Shown one piece after another: positions 22,232 to 30,486 of a stretch of 36,862 bases of DNA. The translations under genes were made by a program, and so were the position numbers. The notes under the pieces are model-generated. The model made no database searches. It was given only the letters and a program-made list of their open reading frames with translations, and was not told the DNA's origin. Source of the stretch: a virus; IMG/VR virus record IMGVR_UViG_3300025913_000960, positions 1 through 36,862 of that record, one strand, 5' to 3'. The first letter of the stretch is position 1. Every line of letters begins with the position of its first letter.

Positions 22232-22720
22232 ATGAAACATTTCTTCCGCGTTTTTTCATTCGTCGCGTTTCTGGCCCTCGCCCCCACGGCGTTTTGCCAG
22301 TCTACGCGACTCCAAAATCAGGGCAATGGCCTGACCATCGGGACCACCGTGAATCAGAAAATTGCATTCCACGGCTCCGAGCCGGTCGTGCAACGCTCCG
22401 GCGCCGCACAGGCCGCCCTCAGTGGCACTTCGCTGAAGTACCTGGCCTTCGCCGGCCGGGCCAGCGCCGGCGCCATTACCGTTACCGGTTTGTCGGTCGG
22501 TGATACGGTCGTCGGCATCGTCAACCTTACGGATGGTGTCTCTTCCGCGGCGTCCTTCGAAGGCACAGTGAGTGTCATCAATCAGTTGCAGCAAACGAGT
22601 GGCACGGACCTTAGTGCGAAAAAGTTTTCGATCATCGTCGACACCGGCGGAGGAAAAACCCTCATCAATGAACTCCGGGCGGCCTTGGTTGAGCTGGGTC
22701 TTATCAAAGGCTCTTCGTAA
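22232..22720 (+). CDS. Head fibre/decoration-like protein with signal peptide
   Basis: 162 aa. The N-terminus is a textbook Sec signal peptide (FSFVAFLALAPTAFCQS, cleavage near FC-QS), surprising in a virion gene. The rest (NQKIAFHGSEPVVQRSGAAQAAL, and the C-terminal LINELRAALVELGLIKGS) resembles phage head-fibre or decoration proteins whose C-terminus ends in 'vneLr..L..LGLI'. It begins 25 nt after the tRNA and ends before a terminator. Confidence 0.55.
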   Translation: MKHFFRVFSFVAFLALAPTAFCQSTRLQNQGNGLTIGTTVNQKIAFHGSEPVVQRSGAAQAALSGTSLKYLAFAGRASAGAITVTGLSVGDTVVGIVNLTDGVSSAASFEGTVSVINQLQQTSGTDLSAKKFSIIVDTGGGKTLINELRAALVELGLIKGSS

Positions 22721-22772
22721 GCATTCTATTAAATAGCGCGCACACTGAAGCAAAGAGGTTGGGGAAATACTG

Positions 22773-22806
22773 CGCCCCGGTCCAGAGAGGGCCGGGGCGT
22801 CTTTTC
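22773..22806 (+). terminator. Rho-independent terminator after the capsid genes
   Basis: CGCCCCGGTCC (22773-22783) pairs with GGGCCGGGGCG (22789-22799): 11 bp with one G-U pair, a 5-nt loop and TCTTTT downstream. It would end the capsid transcript and let the following genes be expressed separately or at a lower level. Confidence 0.85.
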
Positions 22807-22823
22807 ATAAGTCCATTCCGTTC

Positions 22824-23162
22824 ATGTCCTATTCCGACGAATTCCGCGACCTGTTCCGCGAAGCTTCATGCACTTTCACTGCGGACGATGGCAGCGACGA
22901 AGGCGAAAATCTCACGATCGAGGCAAACGGAATCAGCCGGGAATGCGTTGCCTCGACTCCGTTCCTCACGCGCGAGCAAGTCGGTACTGGATGGGTAAGC
23001 ATGCTCGTACGAACCGCGCTCGTATTGATTGAAGATTTTCAAGCGATGGAAATTGAAGATCAGGACATTGTGACCATTGGCGGCGTCTCTTCCCGCGTGG
23101 TTGGAATCGAGCCGAACCCGGCAAACCCCATCGTAACACTCCGCCTCGCGTCCGACGCCTAA
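22824..23162 (+). CDS. Head-tail connector-like protein
   Basis: 112 aa, position after the capsid cluster as in lambda FII/HK97 gp6-type connectors. Beta-rich text (CTFTADDGSDEGENLTIEANG and IGGVSSRVVGIEPNPANPIVTL) supports a small connector domain. No motif is diagnostic. A degenerate TCCATTCCG-type repeat sits at its start. Confidence 0.5.
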   Translation: MSYSDEFRDLFREASCTFTADDGSDEGENLTIEANGISRECVASTPFLTREQVGTGWVSMLVRTALVLIEDFQAMEIEDQDIVTIGGVSSRVVGIEPNPANPIVTLRLASDA

Positions 23163-23165
23163 TCC

Positions 23166-23993
23166 ATGGCCGTTACCTGGACAGTAGACACGACCGGGTT
23201 CCGCAAGGCAGTGGCCGACTTGGCGCGTATCTCTGGCGTCACCTATGAGGAGGCGCTGAAAGAGCAAACGCGCCTCGTCATGCAAGCCGCCATGCGTGGC
23301 ACGCCCGCCGCAAAGGTCGCCGCGATCCGCCGGAGCGTGGCCGCGCAGGGCAAATGGCACACCGTGGACGAAAACGGTGCCGTGCTGAGCGAAAACACCG
23401 GCAGCCGAGGTGGCGAAGCTGGTCAACAGTGGCTCTTCTGGCCCGAGCGGTCCGCGCGCGCGAAGGGACCTAGCAAACAACGCCGCACCGGTGGCGATGG
23501 CGGCATGTTCGTCTATCTGCCGAATTCGCGCCTTTCGCCGGCAATGAAGGGTGCCGCGGCTGCCCTCCAGGCCAAGCTTGCCGCACTCGCCCCGAAGCAA
23601 CGCGAAGCCATGGCCCGCGCCGTCAAAGCCCGCGGCCTTGCCAAACAATCCTGGCTCCAATCCGCCCGCGCGGTCGGAATCGAGCTCCGCGATGTTCCCG
23701 GGTACGTCGTCGGCGCCTTGGCGTCGAGTGGCACGGCCTATCAAAACGGCACCGGCCGGCGGGTAACACAAGGCGATGCTCTCTTCTACGAGCTCGAAAA
23801 CAAATACCCCGCCTTGCTCGGCGCCATTGGTCGCAAGACACGCCGAGGCAGGCCCGCCGGCATGGACGGCTTCCGGATCCTGCAAAGCGCCATCGCCTCC
23901 CGAGTCTCAGCCTTCAATCGGGAAATGAAACTCGGCGTCATTGCCGATATGCGAACCCGCGCCGCGCGTTACTCCGGACTCCGAATCGTTTAA
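23166..23993 (+). CDS. Tail completion / head-tail joining protein
   Basis: 275 aa, 3 nt after the connector gene. An N-terminal helical region (FRKAVADLARISGVTYEEAL) and a basic, Ala/Arg-rich middle resemble the HK97 gp10-type tail-completion family. A Lys/Arg-rich C-terminus follows. Assignment rests on position and composition; no single motif is diagnostic. Confidence 0.55.
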   Translation: MAVTWTVDTTGFRKAVADLARISGVTYEEALKEQTRLVMQAAMRGTPAAKVAAIRRSVAAQGKWHTVDENGAVLSENTGSRGGEAGQQWLFWPERSARAKGPSKQRRTGGDGGMFVYLPNSRLSPAMKGAAAALQAKLAALAPKQREAMARAVKARGLAKQSWLQSARAVGIELRDVPGYVVGALASSGTAYQNGTGRRVTQGDALFYELENKYPALLGAIGRKTRRGRPAGMDGFRILQSAIASRVSAFNREMKLGVIADMRTRAARYSGLRIV

Positions 23994-23997
23994 TCCA

Positions 23998-24483
23998 ATG
24001 CCAACCGCTCCCGATCTAGCTACCGTTTTCGATATCACGGCAGGCGTTGAAAAAGCACTTAAAGCTGTTATCCAGGCGCTCCCGGTTGGCGTCAAGGCCT
24101 TCACGCAACAGGAAAACGGCACGCTGCCGAAAGAACGCGTCGACGTGACGTTCACGCAAGGCCAGTGGACCGGCAGCTTTCAAAAGGGCCGAGATAACGT
24201 GTTGCGCCGCTCCGCATGGCACTACACGTTGACGCTCGAGGTGAGCAAGTCGCGCTCCGATGACTCGCTGAGTCGTCACTCCGCAATCCGCGGAGCGCTC
24301 GCGGCGATGATGCAGGATGGCGAAACCTTCGGACCCGGAAGTTTCCCCTATCAAGTCCTTTCCACTGTCTTCGAGGCGGGAATCACTCCGGGCGTATCAA
24401 TCAAGGACGGTCATGATACGTCTGAAATGCACTTTTACGGAGTGGTAAGTATCCGGCGGGATGCATGGCCAAGTCAAGACTAG
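23998..24483 (+). CDS. Tail terminator-like protein
   Basis: 161 aa from ATG 23998. Position (before the tail tube) and size fit a tail terminator, and the middle (RSAWHYTLTLEVSKSRSDD) is beta-rich. A longer frame begins at 23941 but overlaps the preceding gene. The stop overlaps the antisense membrane-protein gene by 4 nt. Confidence 0.5.
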   Translation: MPTAPDLATVFDITAGVEKALKAVIQALPVGVKAFTQQENGTLPKERVDVTFTQGQWTGSFQKGRDNVLRRSAWHYTLTLEVSKSRSDDSLSRHSAIRGALAAMMQDGETFGPGSFPYQVLSTVFEAGITPGVSIKDGHDTSEMHFYGVVSIRRDAWPSQD

Positions 24484-25292
24484 CCGCTGCTGGATGCCTC
24501 GCTAATATAAGGTCTCCAACTATTAAAGGTGTCATCGCTAATCAGCGGCTGCATTAATTGAAATGCAAAAATGCATAGGCATACGGCAGCAAAAAAAACG
24601 GTGAACCAAAATACACCCTCTTGAAAAATTTTTGAATTATAATCTATTTTTCGTATAAAAAAGGACGAGACAATAAGAAACACCGTATAAACCCCAAAGA
24701 CTGTCGTCGGGAAAGTTGAATATTTGCGTAACTTTACGTCTGTACTAGTGATTTTAGGCTGTTCCCTGATTATTCCTTCGACGGATATGGCAGCATCATC
24801 TGGTCCTTCGTAAATCACCTGAAAAATGCCGCCGTCGTTATGTTCGAGTGTGCGCCAAGCGATCGGAATGATGTTTGTTTTGTCACTCTTGAGCGTGCTC
24901 AGCTCCGTCACGGGGCGCGAGATTTGTACTACCTTTACCTCTAGAACGCGTGCGCCTTGGATCACAATTCGCGGTTGTGAAAGTACGTTGCCTGATTCAA
25001 TTGGTTGCCTACCAGAATTCCAAATGCGGATTTGCGCGCCGCATACACTTCCTTTGACCAGCTGGTTTTTATAGGAGACAGAGAGATCGGAGACAAGACC
25101 GGCATAAACAAATATTGCACGAGCCGGATCGACGTAATACGTAAGGCATCTTTCTCTTATGTTGTGGAAATGTTCCCAGATGGCAAACCCTAGAGAGAAA
25201 ACTGAGATTAGAGCAAGTATCGCCACGGCAGGCGGGCTGCTGAAAACGCTGAGCAGCGACCTTTTCGTGCCGGAATTTGTTGGGGTGCCCAT
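24480..25292 (-). CDS. Cargo gene: membrane protein with three TM segments
   Basis: 270 aa from ATG 25292. One N-terminal TM helix (AVAILALISVFSLGFAIW, about 20-40), a soluble beta-rich middle of about 150 residues (DPARAIFVYAGLVSDLSVSY), and two C-terminal TM helices (TTVFGVYTVFLIVSSFFI and FWFTVFFAAVCLCIFAF). It is clearly AT-rich relative to flanking tail genes and on the opposite strand. This suggests a lysogenic conversion or superinfection-exclusion gene; the function is inferred. Longer N-terminal extension (from 25586) is not protein-like. Confidence 0.6.
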   Translation of the reverse strand: MGTPTNSGTKRSLLSVFSSPPAVAILALISVFSLGFAIWEHFHNIRERCLTYYVDPARAIFVYAGLVSDLSVSYKNQLVKGSVCGAQIRIWNSGRQPIESGNVLSQPRIVIQGARVLEVKVVQISRPVTELSTLKSDKTNIIPIAWRTLEHNDGGIFQVIYEGPDDAAISVEGIIREQPKITSTDVKLRKYSTFPTTVFGVYTVFLIVSSFFIRKIDYNSKIFQEGVFWFTVFFAAVCLCIFAFQLMQPLISDDTFNSWRPYISEASSSG

Positions 25293-25361
25293 CGGGGAAT
25301 CGGGCCTTAGTCTCGCTCTAAGCGCAAGCCCAAAATCTCGATCATATCGATTCTCCGGAGG

Positions 25362-25385
25362 TTGACATTGCGCTGGCCACAAATG
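25362..25385 (+). promoter_or_regulatory. TTGACA start motif, decoration-like gene
   Basis: TTGACA begins 21 nt before ATG 25383, in CAAATG context. This is the first rightward gene after the second cargo insertion. Confidence 0.55.
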
Positions 25386-25793
25386 GCCAACTACACCGTA
25401 GACCCCACTGCCGTAATCGCGTCCTCCCGCGCCTCGAAATTCACCGCCCCTGCAGGCGTTGCTATCAACGCCGGCCAATCTGTTTACGTCGCTGCCGACG
25501 GAACGCTCGGGCTCTATGATGCCAATGCCGCCGCTCCTGCAAACGTCTTCGCCGGCATTGCGCTTGATTCCGGCGCCGCAGGGCAACCGATCGTCGTAGC
25601 CAAGACGGATCCGAACTTCGGCCCAGGGTTCACGCTCGCGGCTGGCGAAGTCGTAGTTGGCTCCGCCACACCTGGCGGTCTCTGTCCCGTGGCAGACCTC
25701 GCCTCCGGGACCGTTCCGACGGTCGTAGGTGTCGGAATCGGCGGAAACAAAATGGACTTCGCGCCATTCTCTGGGGGAGTCGCCAAACCGTAA
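25383..25793 (+). CDS. Decoration-like virion protein
   Basis: 136 aa of small-residue beta-rich text (GVAINAGQSVYVAADGTLGLYDANAAAP, AGEVVVGSATPGGLCPVADLASG), typical of head decoration or DUF2190-like phage proteins that have this alternating A/G/V pattern. No signal peptide. Highly expressed virion proteins often look like this; assignment is moderate. Confidence 0.55.
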   Translation: MANYTVDPTAVIASSRASKFTAPAGVAINAGQSVYVAADGTLGLYDANAAAPANVFAGIALDSGAAGQPIVVAKTDPNFGPGFTLAAGEVVVGSATPGGLCPVADLASGTVPTVVGVGIGGNKMDFAPFSGGVAKP

Positions 25794-25799
25794 TCTCTT

Positions 25800-25817
25800 C
25801 TCCGCGCCTCCGCGTGA
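25800..25817. repeat. 18-bp dispersed repeat, copy 1
   Basis: CTCCGCGCCTCCGCGTGA, an exact match to 30427-30444. Both copies lie in gaps between tail genes, each upstream of a TTGACA start motif. Possibly a repetitive-extragenic-type element. Confidence 0.5.
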
Positions 25818-25836
25818 GATCAGTTCTCGGCAAGGA

Positions 25837-25859
25837 TTGACACGGGCGGCGGGTATATG
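25837..25859 (+). promoter_or_regulatory. TTGACA start motif, tail tube gene
   Basis: TTGACA begins 20 nt before ATG 25857 (context TATATG). Confidence 0.5.
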
Positions 25860-26234
25860 CCCGATCCAGTCGGAACTTACAATGACGGCGGAGTCATCAT
25901 CATTGAGCAGACCGTTTCGCTCTTAACAGATGATGGAACCCACACCGATTACATCCTGAAAAAGTGCTCCCTGAAAGGCGGAAGCACTGAGCTGAACAGC
26001 ACCGACGCCAACGGCAAGGTGGTGAAATCCCGCTACGTCAAAGACAAGGTGAAAGGCAGCGGAACGCTTCAGCTTCTTGTCGCAACCGACAAGCCGCCGG
26101 CATGGCCGCAACCCTTCACCGCAACCGACCAGTACGGCACCGACCAAGGCTATGTACTCATCGGCGTAGGCCAGGAATTCGGAACGAACGAAGAGGTGTT
26201 TTTGCCCGTCGACATCGCCAAGAAGCTGAACTAA
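25857..26234 (+). CDS. Putative tail tube protein
   Basis: 125 aa, beta-rich (GGVIIIEQTVSLLTDDG, KDKVKGSGTLQLLVA), positioned between the tail terminator block and the tape measure, where siphoviruses encode the tube. Size is small for a tube but acceptable. No specific motif; context is the main evidence. Confidence 0.55.
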   Translation: MPDPVGTYNDGGVIIIEQTVSLLTDDGTHTDYILKKCSLKGGSTELNSTDANGKVVKSRYVKDKVKGSGTLQLLVATDKPPAWPQPFTATDQYGTDQGYVLIGVGQEFGTNEEVFLPVDIAKKLN

Positions 26235-26258
26235 CCGGCGCGCACGCCGTTCTAAATC

Positions 26259-26948
26259 ATGGGGCTGGTTCTCGATAACATTCCGGGCCTGGCCGAAGCT
26301 GTGGCAGCCGCGGAGGCGAATGAAGCCGCCATCCGCGAGCTGCCCTTTTTCGCACAGGAAACAGACATTTGCGGCGTCCCGTCGAAGTTATTCACACTTC
26401 GGCACTGGATGTATTTAAAGCGCCTGAAATCGCCGTTCCTCGGTTATGATACTGAACTCGGAGCGGTTGAGCTGTGTCAGTTTCTGTGGGTTGTGTCGCC
26501 TGCGTTCGGCAGCGGCAACGAAGCGCGAAACGAGCTGTTCAAGCAGGTGCTTACACTCGACTTCGCGGCTGCTGTGAAAGCCGTCTTTGAGTACGTCGAT
26601 CATTCGTTCATGGATATTTTGTCCAAGGCTGGAGGCTCTGACGCGCCAGTCACGTCGTTTGTTGCATCGATCATTCATCGCCTCGCGATGACCTATGGAA
26701 TTGGCGCATCTGGCTTCACTGCGTTCCGGAATGAAATCCTGGACCTTCCCTTGATTGAGTTATCTCAGTACCGGCGGCATATCCTGATGGAAAGCGGCGT
26801 GCGCTTCGGAAATGTCATCTCCGGCCGCGTGCGCCGGGAAATGGTCGCCAAGGCGCTTGTCGAGTCACGTAAGAAAAAGGCCGAGGAATCAACTCAGCCG
26901 GAGAAAAAGCCGGGGCTGCTTTCGTCCATCACAAACCTCTTCCGCTAA
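26259..26948 (+). CDS. Tail assembly chaperone-like protein
   Basis: 229 aa, helical (LFTLRHWMYLKRLKSPFLG, VELCQFLWVVSPAFG), between the tube and tape-measure genes, the standard site for assembly chaperones. The tail is Lys/Glu/Pro-rich. I see no programmed frameshift site. Function is inferred from position. Confidence 0.55.
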   Translation: MGLVLDNIPGLAEAVAAAEANEAAIRELPFFAQETDICGVPSKLFTLRHWMYLKRLKSPFLGYDTELGAVELCQFLWVVSPAFGSGNEARNELFKQVLTLDFAAAVKAVFEYVDHSFMDILSKAGGSDAPVTSFVASIIHRLAMTYGIGASGFTAFRNEILDLPLIELSQYRRHILMESGVRFGNVISGRVRREMVAKALVESRKKKAEESTQPEKKPGLLSSITNLFR

Positions 26949-26951
26949 CTC

Positions 26952-28913
26952 ATGCCCGGAGACGCACTCATATTTAAGGCCGGCGTGGATGCATCCAGCG
27001 TCAAGCAGGGCATGCAGGAAGCTGCGAACGAAATCGAGAAAGGCTCGAAACAGATCGCCGATTCCGGAAACAAGGCGGCAGCCGGACAGCAAAAGCTTCT
27101 CAAGAGCAGCAACCGTGTTGCTAAGCAAATAGTAAACGTCACATCGAGCTTTGTCTCTGGCGCAAGTGGCGCCGACATTCTCGCCACGAGCGTAATCGGG
27201 CTGGAGAAAAGCTTGCGTCTGCCGCTTGGAGCGCTTGCAGGCCTCGGCGTTGGAATCATGGTGTTTGAGAAGATGCGGGAGTCCGCGAATGATATCAAGG
27301 AACTCAATGCCGGCATTACCGAAGCGATCCATCCAACATCGTCGGCAGATTATTCCAAGCTGGAGACACTTCAGGCGAAGCTGAAGCAAGTAAAAGAGCA
27401 GCACGACAAACTTTCGGATAGTAGCGACGGATTCGCAATCAAGACAATCGCCGCCGGCGTATTCAATAACGCCAGCGCTTTGTTGCACGGGAATTTCGGT
27501 GATCTTCGAAATTACCAGGACGATATTTCGCTCAGGGAGGAACAAGCGAAGAAGCTTGAGCAGGCCGATGCTGAGGCAAGGCGGAACATAGCGGAGAAGC
27601 TGGGATCCGCTGGCAACGTGGAATACACTCGCCAGCATGGGTCAGCCCGGGAGTATGAATTGGCAAAGATAAAATCGGAATTTTCCGAGAAGATCGGAGA
27701 GGCGTCGAACGTGACAAACGGAGGCGGTCCCGAGATCGTAGAGCAATTGAAAAGGCAGCAAGCGCTCGCTGAGGAAGCTGTAAAGCACCGCGCCAATCTG
27801 TCGAGAATGTCGCTTGAGCATCAAGGCAGCTTGCTTGATATCCACACATCCGGCGATCAGGTGGAGACCGGGACGGCCAATGAAAACTTGAAGTTCGCAA
27901 ACGCCGAGCTTCAGGAGGCGAAATTCCATGGAAGCGAAGAAGAGCAACGTGCAGCAGAGATAAAGGTAAAGTCGGCAAAGGAAGAGCTAGAGATGGCTCA
28001 GCGAAAGGAAGCCATTAGCGAGCGCGAAAGGGCTGATGCCATGGAGATGGCAAACTCTACGTTAAACGCAGATTCGAAACACCTGATCGAGCTGCAAAAG
28101 CAGTCCGCAGAACTTCAAAAGCAACGCGCATCCGCAAAACCGGACGAAGCGGCCGCCTTAGACGTGAAGATCGCGCAAAACAATGCTGCACAACGTGAAT
28201 ATGCGCAAAGCTCGATCCGCCGAGGATTTTCCATTTCAGATACTGCTATTGATTCTGAAACTGGAACAGGTGAGGGAAATCATTTGGAGGCCATGCGCCG
28301 CCATCTGGAAAACGCCCGTCATTATCAAGATTTCCTGAACTTACCAGGCAGCAACGCAAGCGCGGAAGACATTGTAGGCCAGGCTGCGAAGGTAAAGCAG
28401 CTCGAAAACTCCATTGCTGAAATCGAGCAGCACCGAAAAGACAGCGTGGATATGGCCCGCTCCGAAGCGGATATCATGCAGCAGGAAATAAGTGGTCATC
28501 ACACCGTGGCCGACGTTATGCGCATTCAGGCGGAGTACGGAAGGCAGATTGCCCAGGCACAGCGCGACAAAAACTTTGGACTTGTTGAACAACTCCAGCG
28601 GCAGCAATCGCTGGCCCTTCACGCTGCCTCCGTCGACGATATCCAGAAGACGCCGGCGCAACACCGCGCCGAGCGCTCCAACGCCCGCCATCGGGCCCAG
28701 GCTGAACGCGTGGCACGCGATCGCGAGAACGATGCAAAAGGTCGCGCATCCCGCGGCGCCCACAATCTGCACCGGCTCGGCGACCACGAGCTTGGAACTC
28801 GCAACGCTCCCGTCACGGCGACCCTTGACCCGGCGACAACGGCCGCAATTCAGCAGGCGATTCAGATCGCCACGCAGACGCTCGGACTCTACGGCGTTCC
28901 CATCCCTGGCTAA
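26952..28913 (+). CDS. Tail tape measure protein
   Basis: 653 aa, the largest tail gene. Start FKAGVDASSVKQGMQEAANEI is typical of tape measures, followed by a hydrophobic patch (LRLPLGALAGLGVGIMVFEKM) and long Ala/Gln/Lys/Glu-rich coiled-coil stretches. At about 0.15 nm per residue it would set a tail of roughly 100 nm, siphovirus-like. It starts 3 nt after the chaperone gene. Confidence 0.75.
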   Translation: MPGDALIFKAGVDASSVKQGMQEAANEIEKGSKQIADSGNKAAAGQQKLLKSSNRVAKQIVNVTSSFVSGASGADILATSVIGLEKSLRLPLGALAGLGVGIMVFEKMRESANDIKELNAGITEAIHPTSSADYSKLETLQAKLKQVKEQHDKLSDSSDGFAIKTIAAGVFNNASALLHGNFGDLRNYQDDISLREEQAKKLEQADAEARRNIAEKLGSAGNVEYTRQHGSAREYELAKIKSEFSEKIGEASNVTNGGGPEIVEQLKRQQALAEEAVKHRANLSRMSLEHQGSLLDIHTSGDQVETGTANENLKFANAELQEAKFHGSEEEQRAAEIKVKSAKEELEMAQRKEAISERERADAMEMANSTLNADSKHLIELQKQSAELQKQRASAKPDEAAALDVKIAQNNAAQREYAQSSIRRGFSISDTAIDSETGTGEGNHLEAMRRHLENARHYQDFLNLPGSNASAEDIVGQAAKVKQLENSIAEIEQHRKDSVDMARSEADIMQQEISGHHTVADVMRIQAEYGRQIAQAQRDKNFGLVEQLQRQQSLALHAASVDDIQKTPAQHRAERSNARHRAQAERVARDRENDAKGRASRGAHNLHRLGDHELGTRNAPVTATLDPATTAAIQQAIQIATQTLGLYGVPIPG

Positions 28914-28919
28914 TCCCAC

Positions 28920-29483
28920 ATGAGTAAAGGCATCTACGACGACGGCGATTACTCCAGGATTACCCCTGTAGGCCCCGGCCTGCAATCGTTCGACCCTGAA
29001 AAGCGCACGAATCTGTTCTCGCAACAGTTCGAGTCTCTGACCTACATCCCGGCCGTCATTGGGAGCATCGGCCCCGCAAACTCCTATCTACTCGAGGAGA
29101 GCGCCCCGATGCACGCCGGTTGCGGTGTGAAACGATGGACGCGCACTTATGCGCAGATTCCACCGATTCGCACGGTACCTCAGTCCGACACGCAAACCTA
29201 TCAATTCCTGGTCGACGGAAAGGTTGTGACCTTCACCGTAGGTGTAACTGCCTACATCAAAAGCGAATGGTTCCACACCAACGACCCGACCAAGATACAG
29301 CTCGAAAAGGCCTTCGCAATGGTCGACGTGGACGGGCAAGTCTACTTTCGCGGCAAGTTACCACTCTACACACCCGGAGGACTGATGCTTGGCGCCGATC
29401 AGACGCTAGATAACTGGAAAGGCAACATGTACGTCCGCAAGAGCAAGATCGTCGCGGCAGATCCATTCATCCCGAACGCCTAA
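28920..29483 (+). CDS. Tail-tip protein (distal tail-like)
   Basis: 187 aa, first gene after the tape measure. Beta-rich with aromatic residues (LFSQQFESLTYIPAVIGSIG, VVTFTVGVTAYIKSEWFH). Position matches distal tail or minor tail proteins; no diagnostic motif seen. Confidence 0.5.
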   Translation: MSKGIYDDGDYSRITPVGPGLQSFDPEKRTNLFSQQFESLTYIPAVIGSIGPANSYLLEESAPMHAGCGVKRWTRTYAQIPPIRTVPQSDTQTYQFLVDGKVVTFTVGVTAYIKSEWFHTNDPTKIQLEKAFAMVDVDGQVYFRGKLPLYTPGGLMLGADQTLDNWKGNMYVRKSKIVAADPFIPNA

Positions 29484-29486
29484 ACC

Positions 29487-29744
29487 ATGGACCCGATACC
29501 CGAGCCAACCCGTACCTTCAATCCGTTCATGTTCCTGGATAGCATCAAGAAAGCTTGGCGCATCCTGGAAGCGTGGCGTCTCGCCAAGGGAACCGGCGGT
29601 ATCAAGGTCGACGTCAGCGAAAACGGCGTTGTGATTGACGGTTCCGGAGCTGGAGACGGAACGTCAGAAATCCGGGTTCTCGGAGCCATCGCCGGAGTTC
29701 CTACTTACCTTTTAGTGCGCGGAAAGACTGATGGCACGCCCTAA
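29487..29744 (+). CDS. Small tail-region protein
   Basis: 85 aa. N-terminal helix (FMFLDSIKKAWRILEAWRLA) then a beta-rich part (GGIKVDVSENGVVIDGSG). It overlaps the next gene by 14 nt, indicating co-expression. Could be a tail-tip accessory or fibre-anchor protein. Confidence 0.5.
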   Translation: MDPIPEPTRTFNPFMFLDSIKKAWRILEAWRLAKGTGGIKVDVSENGVVIDGSGAGDGTSEIRVLGAIAGVPTYLLVRGKTDGTP

Positions 29745-30399
29745 CGCGCTCTATCACATCTGGCCACCGAACATTGATATTTCCGGAGTAAGTTCGTCGG
29801 ATTATAACATGGAGATGTCGGCCAATGAACGTGCTTTCTGGCTGTGGCGTTGCCAGGAAATCAGCGTAGCCGGAATTTTTTCCGCAGAAGGGAGCAGCAT
29901 TCCAGAAACGGCGGACTTCAACGTGTCCATGTCTGGCCAAACTCCGTTGATACCGGCAGTGGATGAGGTCGAGGCCTATTATTCCGGCCATTTCGACATT
30001 GGCTACAGCCCGAGCGTGACCGGCTCTGAGATCCTGATTATTGTAGGGACATTCGGCGACCTTGCCGCACCGCAATTTCCTGGAGAAACCAACGGCGATT
30101 TGGTATGGCTTCCATTCTTCAGCCTGGAGATTACCTATCGCGCTCCGGACGGGAGCGTTGCCGCGGTGGTGACGACGGATTCAGGCGATGGCAGCCGCGA
30201 TACTTCCGATTTTTCCGTGACAGTCACCGGGGCCGACATCGTAACCGGGGGTGCGTACTTGCACACCGTGCAGATGTACAAAGGCAGCACGTTAAACCTG
30301 ACCGGCAGCCTGACTATCACTCCGGCGAGTTTTTGGCCATTCAGCGACGACTCCGGAACCGCGCTCTACGATACTGCCACGGGCGCGCTGATTTCCTGA
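29731..30399 (+). CDS. Tail-tip / fibre-associated protein
   Basis: 222 aa, beta-rich with repeated short strands (DFNVSMSGQTPLIPAVDEVEAYY, DFSVTVTGADIVTGGAYL), lacking any recognised enzymatic motif. In position for a receptor-binding or baseplate component. Confidence 0.5.
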   Translation: MARPNALYHIWPPNIDISGVSSSDYNMEMSANERAFWLWRCQEISVAGIFSAEGSSIPETADFNVSMSGQTPLIPAVDEVEAYYSGHFDIGYSPSVTGSEILIIVGTFGDLAAPQFPGETNGDLVWLPFFSLEITYRAPDGSVAAVVTTDSGDGSRDTSDFSVTVTGADIVTGGAYLHTVQMYKGSTLNLTGSLTITPASFWPFSDDSGTALYDTATGALIS

Positions 30400-30426
30400 T
30401 GGAAACCTGGTTTTCCATTGCCTTTC

Positions 30427-30444
30427 CTCCGCGCCTCCGCGTGA
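30427..30444. repeat. 18-bp dispersed repeat, copy 2
   Basis: Exact second copy of CTCCGCGCCTCCGCGTGA, in the 84-nt gap before the tail-fibre gene. Confidence 0.5.
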
Positions 30445-30461
30445 TGCCTTCCGACGGATGG

Positions 30462-30486
30462 TTGACACAGCCCGGCTCAATGCATG
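30462..30486 (+). promoter_or_regulatory. TTGACA start motif, tail-fibre gene
   Basis: TTGACA begins 22 nt before ATG 30484. An out-of-frame ATG lies at 30480. Confidence 0.5.

Noticed and set aside
22866-23885. 339-residue antisense frame over the connector and tail-completion genes
   Set aside because: Same pattern of codon-bias shadow; no start signals and low-complexity text.
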